A stretch of DNA of 64,000 bases from Thermopolyspora sp040678635. GTDB lineage: Bacteria > Actinomycetota > Actinomycetes > Streptosporangiales > Streptosporangiaceae. Where the stretch lies: NCBI RefSeq assembly GCF_040678635.1, contig NZ_JBFATZ010000009.1:1-64000 (forward strand). Direction: 5' to 3'. The notes beneath the pieces are model-generated. The model saw nothing but the letters and a program-made list of their open reading frames with translations, made no database searches and was not told where the DNA came from. The position numbers and the translations under genes are program-made. This document shows positions 1-8,913 of this stretch, piece after piece (position 1 is the stretch's first letter; every line of letters begins with the position of its first letter).

Positions 1-891
1 GACGCCGCGGCGTTCGCCGCCGCGGCCGGCACCTGGCTGAACGACCTGGCCGCGGCCCGGACCCAAGCAGTGCGGGCCGCCGGGCGCACGATCCGCCGGC
101 AGCGGCGGTGCCTGGCGGTCGATGGCAAGGCGTTGCGCGGCACCCGGCACCACACCGGCTCCGGCCGGGCCGTTCATCTGCTCGCGGTGACCGACAGCCG
201 TACCTCGGCGGTCCTGGGGCAGGTCGAGGTCGATGGCAAGAGCAACGAGCCGGCGGCGTTCGCGCCGCTGCCGGAACCGCTGGACCTGGCCGGCGCGGTG
301 GTCACGGCCGATGCCCTGCACACCCGGCGCGAGCATGCCGTCTTCCTGGTCGAGCAGAAGAACGCGCACTACATCCTCACCGTGAAAAAGAACCAGCCCG
401 CCTTGTACAAGCAGCTCAAAGCCCTGCCCTGGCGGCAGGTCGAGGTCGGTCACACCGAGACCGTCCACGGGCACGGCCGTACCGGGAAACGCTCGATCAA
501 GGTCTGCTCGGTGGCCGCGGGGCTGTTGTTCCCGCACGCCGCCCAGGCCATCCGCATCACCCGCAAGGTCCGGCCCCGCTCGGGCGGACGGTGGAAGAGC
601 GTCACCGTCTACGCCGTGACCGGTCTGGACGCACACCAGGCCCGCCCCGGGGAACCGGCCGGATGGATCCGCGCGCACCGGCAGATCGAAGCCCTGCACC
701 ACGTCCGCGACGTCACCTACCGCGAGGACCTCTCCCAGGTCCGCACCGGGTCGGGGCCCGCCGTCATGGCAGCCCTGCGCAATCTGGCCATCGGAGTCTT
801 GAAGCTCTGCGGCTGGACCAACATCGCCCAGGCCAACCGCCGCCATGCCCAAGACCCCGCCCGCTGCCTCGTAACCCTCGGCCTCACGTGA
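1..891 (+). CDS. ISAs1 family transposase, 5'-truncated by window edge
   Basis: DDE transposase that would move the surrounding element. The open frame runs in from base 1 without a stop, so the start is outside the window and about 296 codons are visible. The first catalytic Asp is in LAVDGKALRG, the second in VVTADALHT, and the C-terminal segment HHVRDVTYREDLSQVR with the following ALRNLAIGVL helix is the typical ISAs1/H-repeat ending. The visible part is intact with no frameshift, so the element may be functional. The stop is TGA at 889-891. Confidence 0.85.
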   Translation, partial: DAAAFAAAAGTWLNDLAAARTQAVRAAGRTIRRQRRCLAVDGKALRGTRHHTGSGRAVHLLAVTDSRTSAVLGQVEVDGKSNEPAAFAPLPEPLDLAGAVVTADALHTRREHAVFLVEQKNAHYILTVKKNQPALYKQLKALPWRQVEVGHTETVHGHGRTGKRSIKVCSVAAGLLFPHAAQAIRITRKVRPRSGGRWKSVTVYAVTGLDAHQARPGEPAGWIRAHRQIEALHHVRDVTYREDLSQVRTGSGPAVMAALRNLAIGVLKLCGWTNIAQANRRHAQDPARCLVTLGLT

Positions 892-927
892 TCAAACCAG
901 ACAAAACGCGAGAACGCCGGAGCCCTG
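1..927 (+). mobile_element. ISAs1-type insertion sequence, right part
   Basis: The window opens inside a transposase gene, and about 35 bases after its stop the sequence reaches CGGAGCCCTG at 918-927. ISAs1-family ends characteristically begin CAGGG on the outside, so the right tip is placed at 927. The left end and the left inverted repeat lie outside the window, so the target duplication cannot be checked. The tip assignment is inference from the family's terminal pattern. Confidence 0.6.
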
Positions 928-1269
928 GTCAAGAGTGGCCAACTTTATCCGAGTGAATGACCGACCGAACGACCAACAATGATCAACACAGTGAGGACGA
1001 GTCGTAGGCCGAGTTCCTCCCAGGAGATCTCGAGGTTGTTCCCGTCGCCAGTTACGCCGACGATGCCGAGACCGGCCAGCGCGCCCAGACCCATGTGGTT
1101 AGAACGACGACTTCCCTGCGAAGTCACCACCTCAGATGGCGATCATACGAAATGACAGCTTGCCGCTGTCTCCGCCCCGCCATCAGCCGCCCGTCCCCCG
1201 AGATGGCAATACGCTTCACGCGGTGCCGTACAAGGCACTCCAACTTGCCCGGCCACGGTTCGTGCACGG
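928..1269. other. No confident gene; flank of the insertion sequence
   Basis: This stretch lies between the IS tip and the end of the caspase-family gene. A minus-strand frame (945-1130, 61 codons) has one hydrophobic segment, LVLTVLIIVG, near its C-terminus and could be a small membrane protein or the remnant of one. I see no good ribosome binding site and no family match. Nothing else is recognisable. Confidence 0.4.
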
Positions 1270-2931
1270 TCAGCTGAGCTGATCGCGTAATTTCTGGTGG
1301 CCAAACTTGTGATGCTCGCGATGGTACCGAATATGCTCAAGGTCAATATCATGCCTGACTAACAGTACGCCGATCTCCTCGCCATCCGTCTGGTCGATAA
1401 CTCTCAGATCATCCTCGATCGTGATACTGCCGAACTTGAATAAGGCCTGATGATTCGGGCACAGGCATAGCATGTTACTAAGAGTGTCAGGTCCGCTATG
1501 AGGTAACTCCAGCCCACGAATGTGTGCCACAGAGGCGAAGCGTATCCCGCCTGGAATCTCAAGTACTGTCTCACAAATCTGGCAGGCATAGCTATAGAGC
1601 TGCTTCAGGTCATTTGCCAGATGGCGGTCGGAGTAGATGCCAGGCGCCACTTGCTCCCAGCGGCCAGACGCTAGTTCACGGCCTCGACGATATCGATGCC
1701 TCTGCTCATCGCGATCACCAAACTGTTCAAGTCGGAACTGTAGAACGATAGGACCATCATGGCTGGGTTTGAGCCAGTACTCCTTGACGAGGAACAGTCC
1801 GTCGTAACTGAATCCCGCCTCAGGTGAAAACCTACTATCTCCGCGAGACCCTCGGATGACGCGAACGGGCAGCTGCGTTGTTATACTCTTGATTAGTGCA
1901 GCATTACCGGGATCTTCTGGCGACTGGTCCCGTACTTGAGTCCGACTGTCGGGATCTCTTCCGCCGTGCCCAGTGTAGATAATTACTTCACCATAATCTT
2001 CATCGTCTTTGTAGCCACCTGATACTACAATGGACTCTGCTCCACCTCGCCTAGCAGTACCGCATATTCCTGCCTGTAATGGACGATGAACTCCAGCATC
2101 GTGAAGGGCTTGACGGTTTGGGAAAAGTGTACCTATAGAGATTCCAGGGATCGCTCCGTAATTTTCTGTGAACGTGTCGACTTGGTGGCTACTATGCGCT
2201 CTGTTCCGGAACAGGGCCACGTTGCCGGCGTAATCGGATCCGCGGCTCTGAGGGATGGGGAGATTCTTGTCCCTAAGCGCATCTCGGGCACATCTAAAAA
2301 TGGCCTCTAGTTCGAGATGTTCTGGCTGATCCGGAATCCCGTCACGAATAACTCGAATTAACTCGCCAGTGAAAGCAGTGTAACTTTCGGCTCCCTCGGC
2401 AGAAGCGGTTCTATTTTCTCCGCTGGCCGCCATAAGATAAGTTCCGCCTAAGTCCGCACTATTGGCAAGCGTTTCCGTGGCGTCGTCGCTTCCATTCAGC
2501 GTACCTAATGCACGTCCACTATAGCAGCAATCCAGGATCGCGATTCTGCATCTTGCTCGACTGTGTCGCAGTGCTGCACGGACATACTCGTAGCGCACCG
2601 CTTTGTAATCCCTCCCTCTCTCGGAATTGACGAGAGTTAGATGCAACTCCGACTCATTTCCGTATATTTGACCATGGCCGGCATAGTATATGATGAGCGT
2701 ATCGCGTGCCTCTTCGGCTGCTGCCCATAGGGGGTCAAGTATCTCATCGGGATGGCTCGGATTATGGACTGTTATGCAATGCTGACTGGGTAGGCCCCAC
2801 AGGTCATCAGTGCTTAGGAGCTTGCCGATCGTCCTGAGATTATTAGCGACTGCTGGTAGTGGAGGAAGATGGTTGTACTGACTGGTACCAACTAGTACTA
2901 CGCGAGAAGTCAGGGGGTTGGGAAGCTTCAA
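1270..2931 (-). CDS. Caspase-like protease / SRA (YDG) / HNH endonuclease fusion
   Basis: A 553-residue protein with three domains. Residues 1-245 are a caspase-like (peptidase C14) domain, with the catalytic His in YYAGHG (His86) and Cys in DCCYSG (Cys136). Residues about 260-405 resemble an SRA/YDG domain, a fold that flips out and reads modified cytosine (GTLFPNR, GDSRFSPE, SYDGLFLV). Residues about 435-505 are an HNH nuclease, with CxxC at 450/453, His470 and CPNH at 491-494. SRA-HNH pairs are known type IV, modification-dependent restriction enzymes; adding a caspase is unusual. The start is TTG, overlapping the TGA of the EACC1-like gene by four bases (TTGA), with AAGGA just upstream, so the two are translationally coupled. 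The DNA is AT-rich for this window (24 G/C in 60 bases at 1981-2040), which suggests transfer. Role in anti-phage defence is inferred. Confidence 0.85.
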   Translation of the reverse strand: MKLPNPLTSRVVLVGTSQYNHLPPLPAVANNLRTIGKLLSTDDLWGLPSQHCITVHNPSHPDEILDPLWAAAEEARDTLIIYYAGHGQIYGNESELHLTLVNSERGRDYKAVRYEYVRAALRHSRARCRIAILDCCYSGRALGTLNGSDDATETLANSADLGGTYLMAASGENRTASAEGAESYTAFTGELIRVIRDGIPDQPEHLELEAIFRCARDALRDKNLPIPQSRGSDYAGNVALFRNRAHSSHQVDTFTENYGAIPGISIGTLFPNRQALHDAGVHRPLQAGICGTARRGGAESIVVSGGYKDDEDYGEVIIYTGHGGRDPDSRTQVRDQSPEDPGNAALIKSITTQLPVRVIRGSRGDSRFSPEAGFSYDGLFLVKEYWLKPSHDGPIVLQFRLEQFGDRDEQRHRYRRGRELASGRWEQVAPGIYSDRHLANDLKQLYSYACQICETVLEIPGGIRFASVAHIRGLELPHSGPDTLSNMLCLCPNHQALFKFGSITIEDDLRVIDQTDGEEIGVLLVRHDIDLEHIRYHREHHKFGHQKLRDQLS

Positions 2932-3281
2932 TCGTGATCCTTAACCGCATCTAGAATATTCACGACAAGGTCAGTATCTGCGTCCGATAGGGTGATCGTA
3001 GTATCACCTCGCTCAATCGTGATCTTTGGTCGATTTCGACGCGTTTGTCGCCATTGCGCCAATGCCGCCGTGAAACCTGGCCATGCTAAGGCACTCGTCA
3101 CAAGTAATGAAATAAAGTCGAGTGTGTCTCCCATCTCTCCTGGGGCTGGCTCCTTATAGGTCAAGCGTATGTCAATATCGCGCCGAAGGTTCTGCTCGCC
3201 CAGTAGCCACTCGTAGAGCGACCTAAGTTCTTCGTCAGCGTGGCGTCCGGTGATGCGGAGGCTGAAGACAGATGGTTCCAT
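2928..3281 (-). CDS. EACC1-like effector-associated protein
   Basis: A 117-residue protein. It has an N-terminal strand-rich part (FSLRITG), a polar linker ending PAPGEMG, a hydrophobic helix around FISLLVTSALAWPGF, a basic stretch QTRRNRPKI, and a C-terminal strand-helix part (ITIERGDTTITLSD). This order matches the effector-associated constant component 1 (EACC1) family, known as a small partner encoded beside protease, nuclease and other effectors in actinobacterial conflict systems. It is the first gene of a two-gene operon; its TGA overlaps the TTG start of the caspase-SRA-HNH gene. The molecular role of EACC1 is not established. Start ATG at 3281. Assignment is by pattern, not by alignment. 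Confidence 0.7.
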   Translation of the reverse strand: MEPSVFSLRITGRHADEELRSLYEWLLGEQNLRRDIDIRLTYKEPAPGEMGDTLDFISLLVTSALAWPGFTAALAQWRQTRRNRPKITIERGDTTITLSDADTDLVVNILDAVKDHD

Positions 3282-3600
3282 ATGTCCACCAATCTGTGCA
3301 GATGCGGCAGTATGGGCATGATACCGTTATTATTGATGGCTGGCGGGCGTAACTGAACACGTTGCTCACAGTAAGTTGTCGAAGACTGGCTAACAAGATC
3401 GAACGTAGACGTGCAGGTCATGCCATTGCCTCTCCAGTAGACACCGGACAGCAACACCTGGTAACCAAGCGATCCAGGCGTTGCACAACAGTCGTACTGG
3501 AACGACGAACTGAGGTCTTGCATGCCTCTACCAGGGCGATTTGGTGCTTGCTGATCAAAAAGGTGCTACCTGGCAGGGAAGAACATGGAGGCATGTTTCT
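3282..3600. other. Divergent intergenic region between two defence-like units
   Basis: It separates the minus-strand EACC1-like/caspase operon from the plus-strand PLD-helicase gene and should hold both promoters. It is AT-richer than most of the window. The only clear signal is the ribosome binding site GGAGG at 3587-3591, nine bases before the GTG chosen as the helicase start. I could not assign -35/-10 boxes with confidence. Confidence 0.4.
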
Positions 3601-6600
3601 GTGGATGACACTCCCGTCCTCGGGCTGTATGACGCGCTACTCACTCGTCAGCTCGCTGAGCGTGTAACCGGATGGCGGGCCTCCGGTCACTTGGTTGACA
3701 TCGGCCAAGTTGATCAGGGAGACGTCGCGCATACGCTTGGCCGTTTTGTCGGCCAGGTAGCGGCTGACACACTTGCGTCGCTCAAGTCCCCTGAGGAGCA
3801 GGTTGAACTCGCCAATCGCGTCCTGAGACTCCTGGCTGATCCACAAGTTCTTGAGAACGGCCCGCGTCGACTGTTGTCGATCATCGAGGCGGGCCCTGGC
3901 TCTGTTCCGCCGGTACGCCCATCGACCTCGTTGTCAGAGGCGGCCCTGCTGACGAATGCTCATGAGGACCCGAACCTTGCCCACGAGTTGGCGGCCGAGC
4001 TCGCGAGCGCGGATCGTGTCGATCTGTTGTGCGCCTTCGTGAAGTGGTCTGGGCTGCGTATCCTAGAGCGCCCGCTCGCTGAGTTGGCGCGTCGAGGAGT
4101 CCCCTTGCGCGTCATCACTACCACCTACATGGGTGCTACCGAACGGCGGGCGTTGGATCGGCCTGTGCGCAACTTCGGAGCACAGGTGCGAATCAGTTAC
4201 GAGCAGAACTCCACTCGCTTGCATGCCAAGGCGTGGTTGCTGCGTCGCAACACTGGATTCGACACGGCATATGTCGGCAGTTCCAACCTCTCGCGAGCCG
4301 CGCTGCTGGATGGCTTGGAGTGGAACGTCCGGCTGTCCTCGGTTACAACCCCGCGTCTGCTGGACAAGTTTGAGGGGATCTTCGACTCGTACTGGAATAG
4401 GGCGGAGTTCGAGCCTTACGACCCGGAGTCCAGTGAGCGGCTTGACGAGGCGCTGTCTCGGTCGAAGGAGGGACAGAGGCTTTTCGATCTTCCGGCGCTT
4501 GTTCCACACCCCCTCCAGCACCAGAGCGACATGTTGGAAAAGCTCGATGTGGAGCGCACTATTCATAATCGCCACCGCAACTTGGTAGTAGCTGCTACCG
4601 GAACAGGAAAGACTGTGATGGCGGCGTTCGACTACCGTAACCTGCAGCAGCGTTTAGGGCGGCAACCTTCTCTACTATTCGTGGCTCATCGAAGGGAGAT
4701 CCTGACACAAGCGCTAGGTACGTACCGTCAGGTCCTGGCAGATCCAGATTTCGGCGAACTGCATGTTGGAGGCGATAAGTCAAGGTACTGGCGGCATGCC
4801 TTTGCGTCGGTGCAGTCACTCAATACGCAAGGGATAGAGCAGTTTAAGCCTGACCACTTCGATGTTGTAGTGATCGACGAGTTTTATCACGCCGCTGCAC
4901 CTACGTATCGCAAAATTATCAATCACCTGAAGCCGAAAGAGTTGCTTGGGCTCACCGCGACTCCTGAACGGGCCGACGGGACTTGGGTTCAGGATGAGTT
5001 CTTCGAGGGACGTATCGCAGCCGAGCTGCGACTCTGGGAGGCGTTGGATGCCGATCTCCTTTGCCCATTCCACTACTTCGGGATCAACGACGAAACTGAC
5101 CTGTCTGGGGTGAAGTGGTCACGAGGGGCGTACGATAGCCGTGCTCTCGACGAGGCTCTTGCTGAAGACACTGCTCGTGCGCGACTTGTTTTCAATGCAC
5201 TTCTGGACAAGGTAAGCGATACCGGTGAGATACGAGGGCTGGGGTTCTGTGTCTCAGTTCGGCATGCTCGCTTCATGGCAGACTTTCTCACGCGGGCAGG
5301 GCTGCGATCGCTGGCTGTAGATGGAACCACAGAAAATGGCGAGCGGAGGGTGGCGCTAAAAGCCCTGCGTGACGGTGAGGTCGCCTTCCTATTTACGGTT
5401 GACCTGTTCAACGAAGGTCTTGACGTACCCGACGTTAATACGCTCCTTCTGCTCCGACCCACAGAGAGCGCGACGGTGTTTCTGCAGCAGCTTGGTCGAG
5501 GACTTCGTCGGACGCCGGAAAAGAGCGTGCTTACGGTTCTCGACTTTGTTGGACAGCATCGAAAGGAGTACCGATACGGAAATCGTTTCCAGGCGCTGAT
5601 CGGCTTTGCGCGAAAGCGTCTGGAGAAGGAAGTGGCCAAGGACTTCCCGCTGCTACCGGCCGGATGTCAGATCGTCCTGGACCGAGTCACCAAGGATCGT
5701 CTGCTCGCCGAACTCAAGGCCCACTTGGGGGCGAATGCGAACACCTTGGCTCAAGAGATTCGGTCGTACGCGAAGACGTCGTTGACAGGGTACCTCAGCG
5801 AGAGCGGACGCGATATCGCCGATATCTATCGGAACAACCGGTACTGGACAGATCTGCTGCGACGGGCGCAGCTTCTTGGAGGTGTGGCTTCTCCTCTGGA
5901 AACGCTGCTCGGGCGTAGGGTTCGTGCTCTCATCCATGTCGATGATTTGCGTAGAGCTGAGTCTTACGCGCGATTGCTCGATGATGACTGTCCTCGTTAT
6001 GAGGACTTGTCGGAACTGGAGCAAGTATTTGCTCGAATGCTCTTCTTTACTCTGTGGCGCAACGGTGGAGGGTTCTCATCCTACGATGATGCGCTCAAGC
6101 AGTTGCGGGCGGAGGTGGACCTCTGCGGTGAGATTCGTGAGGTTCTTAGGCACGGGGCTGGGTCGCCGGCATTTGTACCTAAGCCATTGCATGGAATGCT
6201 GAGTTACATTCCGCTTGCAGTCAATGCGCGTTACTCCACTGATGAGGTGCTGGCGGCGCTCAATTGGGCTTCGCTGGGTGGCTCCGTGCCCTCCTCTATG
6301 CGCGAAGGGGTGGCATGGTGCCCGGCGACGCGGTGCGATGCCCTTTTCGTTACCCTGCAGAAGAACGCCCAGGAGTTCTCTCCCCAGACGATGTATCGAG
6401 ACTATGCGCTCTCGCCAAAGCTGTTCCATTGGGAGTCGCAGAACCGCACAGGCGAAAAGTCTGTAACCGGACTCCGCTACCAGAACCATGAGAGCGATGG
6501 AACTCACGTGCTGCTATTTACGCGGGAGCACAAGGAGAACGAAAATGGCTATCCGGAGCCGTTCGTTTTTCATGGTCCCGTGCGCTATAGGGAACATCGT

Positions 6601-6684
6601 GGCGAGCGCCCAATGGCTATAACCTGGGAACTCGACGAGGAGATGCCTGTAGAGCTGTTTGCCCGAGCGGCGATTGCTGTCTAG
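3601..6684 (+). CDS. PLD nuclease / SF2 helicase / DUF3427 protein
   Basis: About 1,027 residues. A short N-terminal region is followed by a phospholipase D-like nuclease half-site (His208-x-Lys210 in LHAKAWLL, then GSSNLS), an SF2 helicase core and a DUF3427-type C-terminal region. The helicase shows Walker A ATGTGKT at about 332-338, motif II IDEFYH at 425-430, motif III TATPER at 452-457 and motif VI QQLGRGLRR. Proteins of this layout are DNA-directed helicase-nucleases often found in defence islands. GTG 3601 was chosen because GGAGG precedes it by nine bases; the frame is open further upstream to TTG 3541, which has no such site. It is a stand-alone gene, divergent from the caspase-SRA-HNH operon. 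Base composition is lower in GC than its right neighbours. Confidence 0.85.
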   Translation: MDDTPVLGLYDALLTRQLAERVTGWRASGHLVDIGQVDQGDVAHTLGRFVGQVAADTLASLKSPEEQVELANRVLRLLADPQVLENGPRRLLSIIEAGPGSVPPVRPSTSLSEAALLTNAHEDPNLAHELAAELASADRVDLLCAFVKWSGLRILERPLAELARRGVPLRVITTTYMGATERRALDRPVRNFGAQVRISYEQNSTRLHAKAWLLRRNTGFDTAYVGSSNLSRAALLDGLEWNVRLSSVTTPRLLDKFEGIFDSYWNRAEFEPYDPESSERLDEALSRSKEGQRLFDLPALVPHPLQHQSDMLEKLDVERTIHNRHRNLVVAATGTGKTVMAAFDYRNLQQRLGRQPSLLFVAHRREILTQALGTYRQVLADPDFGELHVGGDKSRYWRHAFASVQSLNTQGIEQFKPDHFDVVVIDEFYHAAAPTYRKIINHLKPKELLGLTATPERADGTWVQDEFFEGRIAAELRLWEALDADLLCPFHYFGINDETDLSGVKWSRGAYDSRALDEALAEDTARARLVFNALLDKVSDTGEIRGLGFCVSVRHARFMADFLTRAGLRSLAVDGTTENGERRVALKALRDGEVAFLFTVDLFNEGLDVPDVNTLLLLRPTESATVFLQQLGRGLRRTPEKSVLTVLDFVGQHRKEYRYGNRFQALIGFARKRLEKEVAKDFPLLPAGCQIVLDRVTKDRLLAELKAHLGANANTLAQEIRSYAKTSLTGYLSESGRDIADIYRNNRYWTDLLRRAQLLGGVASPLETLLGRRVRALIHVDDLRRAESYARLLDDDCPRYEDLSELEQVFARMLFFTLWRNGGGFSSYDDALKQLRAEVDLCGEIREVLRHGAGSPAFVPKPLHGMLSYIPLAVNARYSTDEVLAALNWASLGGSVPSSMREGVAWCPATRCDALFVTLQKNAQEFSPQTMYRDYALSPKLFHWESQNRTGEKSVTGLRYQNHESDGTHVLLFTREHKENENGYPEPFVFHGPVRYREHRGERPMAITWELDEEMPVELFARAAIAV

Positions 6685-6799
6685 GGCCGTTTCAGGGTGG
6701 CCGATCTGGTTAACGGGGTGGGCCACTCCCGTTGATGACGGCAGCCAGTGGTTGTGCGCGCATGTTGCTGATGAAGCTCTCCCATGCAGCTTGGTGGAT

Positions 6800-6896
6800 G
6801 ACCAAGGTGGCGGCTCTCGGGCGCCTCGCCCGCGGATCTCGTCGACTCATCACCATCGATGTCGCTGCGGGGGACGCCGGTCTTCAGACGGGTCAC
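6800..6896 (-). pseudogene. N-terminal remnant of a third DUF574-type methyltransferase
   Basis: About 55 bases at 6820-6875 closely match 7807-7857, the start of the neighbouring methyltransferase gene, including the stretch CACCATCGATGTCGC. Read on the minus strand it gives VPRSDIDGDESTRSAGEAPES, which parallels the intact copy's start MSRGDIDGDDVAKSASETPG. The rest of the gene is missing, and the frame runs on into unrelated residues. It is best read as debris from the local duplication that produced the two intact genes to the right. Confidence 0.55.
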
Positions 6897-6923
6897 AGGG
6901 TTCTCGTTCGGCGGGCTGGACGA

Positions 6924-7862
6924 TCAGCGGTCGATGCGGCCGATGCCGCCCATCATCGGGATGTCGGCCAGGTGGGAGCGATCGTCGATGGACACGAGCC
7001 GGTCGTCGGGGTAGGCGCGTCGCCGTGCCGCCGCGTCGCCGATGCTCCAGTCGGCGAAGTGGGCCAGGCCGGGGCCCACCATGGTGAGCCCGTCGAAGAA
7101 GCGGGCGATCTCCGCACGGCTGCGCATGACGACCAAGGAGTTGGACCTGCGGTAGACCTTCCGGACCTCCTCGACGTCGTCGCGTCCCTCTTGGGCCAGG
7201 CCGTGCGAGATCACCAGGTACGAGCCCGAGGGCAGCCCGTCGCACAGGTGCCTGACGCTCGCCAGCGCCGTGTCGAAATCTTCGATGAAGTGCAGGACCG
7301 CCACCATGAGCAGGCCGACCGGCCGGGAGAGGTCCAGGTGCCCGCGCAGCGTGGCGTCGTTCAGGATGGCCTGCGGGTCGCGCAGGTCGGCCTCGATGAC
7401 GGCGGTGTTGCCGTTGGCCGCCAGCAACGCGTCCGCGTGCACCCGGACCAGCGGGTCGTTGTCCACGTAGACGACGCGGGCGTCCGCAGCGATCTCCTGG
7501 GCCACTTCGTGCACGTTCTGCTGGGTGGGCAGCCCGGAGCCGATGTCGATGAACTGGCGGATGCCCGCCTCCCCGGCCAGCCACCGCACCGCGTCGATCA
7601 GGAACCGCCGGTTGGCCCGCGCGCCCAGTCGCGTTTGCGGGAACATCGCGATGACCTGCTCGGCGGCTTCGCGATCGGCCGCGTAGTTGTTCTTGCCGCC
7701 GAGGAAGTAGTCGTACATGCGGGCGACATGCGGCTTGGAGATGTCGATGTCCGGCGCGGGAGGCGTCTCCGCGGCCTCCGGCGTCGGCCCATTCGGCACG
7801 GTGCCCGGCGTCTCGCTCGCGGATTTCGCCACATCGTCACCATCGATGTCGCCGCGCGACAT
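6924..7862 (-). CDS. SAM-dependent methyltransferase, DUF574 family
   Basis: A 312-residue protein of the actinomycete DUF574 (Methyltransf_19) family, which are SAM-binding methyltransferases of mostly unknown substrate. Visible family marks are ARMYDYFLGGKNNYAADR near residue 50, the glycine motif FIDIGSGLPTQQNVHE near 103-118, the acidic loop VVYVDNDPLV near 129-138, and the C-terminal ending GIGRIDR. It lies immediately downstream of a close paralogue (7921-8823) in the same orientation, and the two share most motifs, pointing to tandem duplication. Start ATG at 7862. Substrate cannot be told from the sequence. Confidence 0.85.
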   Translation of the reverse strand: MSRGDIDGDDVAKSASETPGTVPNGPTPEAAETPPAPDIDISKPHVARMYDYFLGGKNNYAADREAAEQVIAMFPQTRLGARANRRFLIDAVRWLAGEAGIRQFIDIGSGLPTQQNVHEVAQEIAADARVVYVDNDPLVRVHADALLAANGNTAVIEADLRDPQAILNDATLRGHLDLSRPVGLLMVAVLHFIEDFDTALASVRHLCDGLPSGSYLVISHGLAQEGRDDVEEVRKVYRRSNSLVVMRSRAEIARFFDGLTMVGPGLAHFADWSIGDAAARRRAYPDDRLVSIDDRSHLADIPMMGGIGRIDR

Positions 7863-7920
7863 GGCCCACCTCCAGATGGTCGCAGCGTCCTTGGAAACAG
7901 TGCCGCCGGCGGGGCGACGA

Positions 7921-8823
7921 TCAGCGGTCGATGCGGGCGATGCCGACCATCAGGGCGATGTCGGCCAGCGCGGAACGGTCGTTGATGGAGACGATTACGT
8001 CGTCGGGGCGCTCCCGGCGGCGGAAGTCCGCGTCGCCGATGGTCCAGTCGGCGATGTGGACCATTCCGGGGCCGACCGGGGTGAGACCGTCGAAGAAGGC
8101 GACGAGCTGCTCGCGGGTGCGCGGGGTGACCGAGGAACTGGCCCTGTTGTAGACCCGCACGGCCTCGTCGATGTCGTCGCGCCCTTCCTCGGCGAGGCCG
8201 TGGGCGATCACGACGTACGAGCCCGTGGGGAGCGCGTCGCACAGGGTCTTGACGCACCTGTAGGCGAGCTGGTCGTCATCGATGAAGTGCAGGACCGCCA
8301 CCATGAGCAGCGCCACGGGCTGCGAGAAATCGATCAGGTTGCGCACCGCGGGATCGTCGAGGATGCGCTGCGGCTCGCGCAGGTCCGCGTTGATGACGAT
8401 GGTGCGGTCGTCGGCCGTCAGCAGCGCGTCGGCGTGCACCAGCACCAGGGGATCGTTGTCGACGTAGACGACGCGGGCGTCCTCGGCGATCTCCTGGGCG
8501 ACCTCGTGGACGTTCTGCTGGGTGGGCAGCCCGGAGCCGATGTCGATGAACTGGCGGATGCCCGCCTCCTCGGCGAGCCACCGGACCGAGTCGATGAGGA
8601 ACCGCCGGTTGACCCGCGTCCCGAACCTGGTCTTCGGCAGGACCTTGATGAACTGCTCGGCCACCTCGCGGTCGGCCGCGTAGTTGTGCTTGCCGCCAAG
8701 CCAATAGTCGTAGATTCGTGCGGGATGGGGCTTGGAGGTGTCGATGTCGGGGGCGGGAGCCGCCTCGGCCGCGGTGTCGCGCAGGAACCGATCCGGCCCG
8801 CCGCCGGCTTCACTACCTGACAT
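7921..8823 (-). CDS. SAM-dependent methyltransferase, DUF574 family (paralogue)
   Basis: About 300 residues, closely related to the gene at 6924-7862. Marks are ARIYDYWLGGKHNYAADR, FIDIGSGLPTQQNVHE, VVYVDNDPLV and the C-terminal GIARIDR. The frame is open upstream to 8874, but ATG 8823 is preferred because GGAGG precedes it by about eight bases and the family's usual N-terminus begins close to here. It is the upstream member of the tandem pair; the 58-base spacing suggests co-transcription. Streptosporangiales genomes usually carry many such genes. Confidence 0.87.
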   Translation of the reverse strand: MSGSEAGGGPDRFLRDTAAEAAPAPDIDTSKPHPARIYDYWLGGKHNYAADREVAEQFIKVLPKTRFGTRVNRRFLIDSVRWLAEEAGIRQFIDIGSGLPTQQNVHEVAQEIAEDARVVYVDNDPLVLVHADALLTADDRTIVINADLREPQRILDDPAVRNLIDFSQPVALLMVAVLHFIDDDQLAYRCVKTLCDALPTGSYVVIAHGLAEEGRDDIDEAVRVYNRASSSVTPRTREQLVAFFDGLTPVGPGMVHIADWTIGDADFRRRERPDDVIVSINDRSALADIALMVGIARIDR

Positions 8824-8913
8824 TGCCAACCTCCGGGCGTCGAGGGCATACAAGCAAGGGCAAGATCTCGACACCCATTATGACCTGAAATATCGGTGTT
8901 GTTGACGGAGGTG

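Noticed and set aside
945..1130. 61-codon minus-strand frame with a hydrophobic C-terminal segment beside the IS
   Set aside because: No ribosome site or family match; kept only as a note in the gene-less stretch.
6924..8823. The DUF574 methyltransferases as the missing DNA methyltransferase of the drm system
   Set aside because: They lack DNA methyltransferase motifs (no DPPY or PC motif) and belong to a small-molecule-type SAM family abundant in these bacteria.
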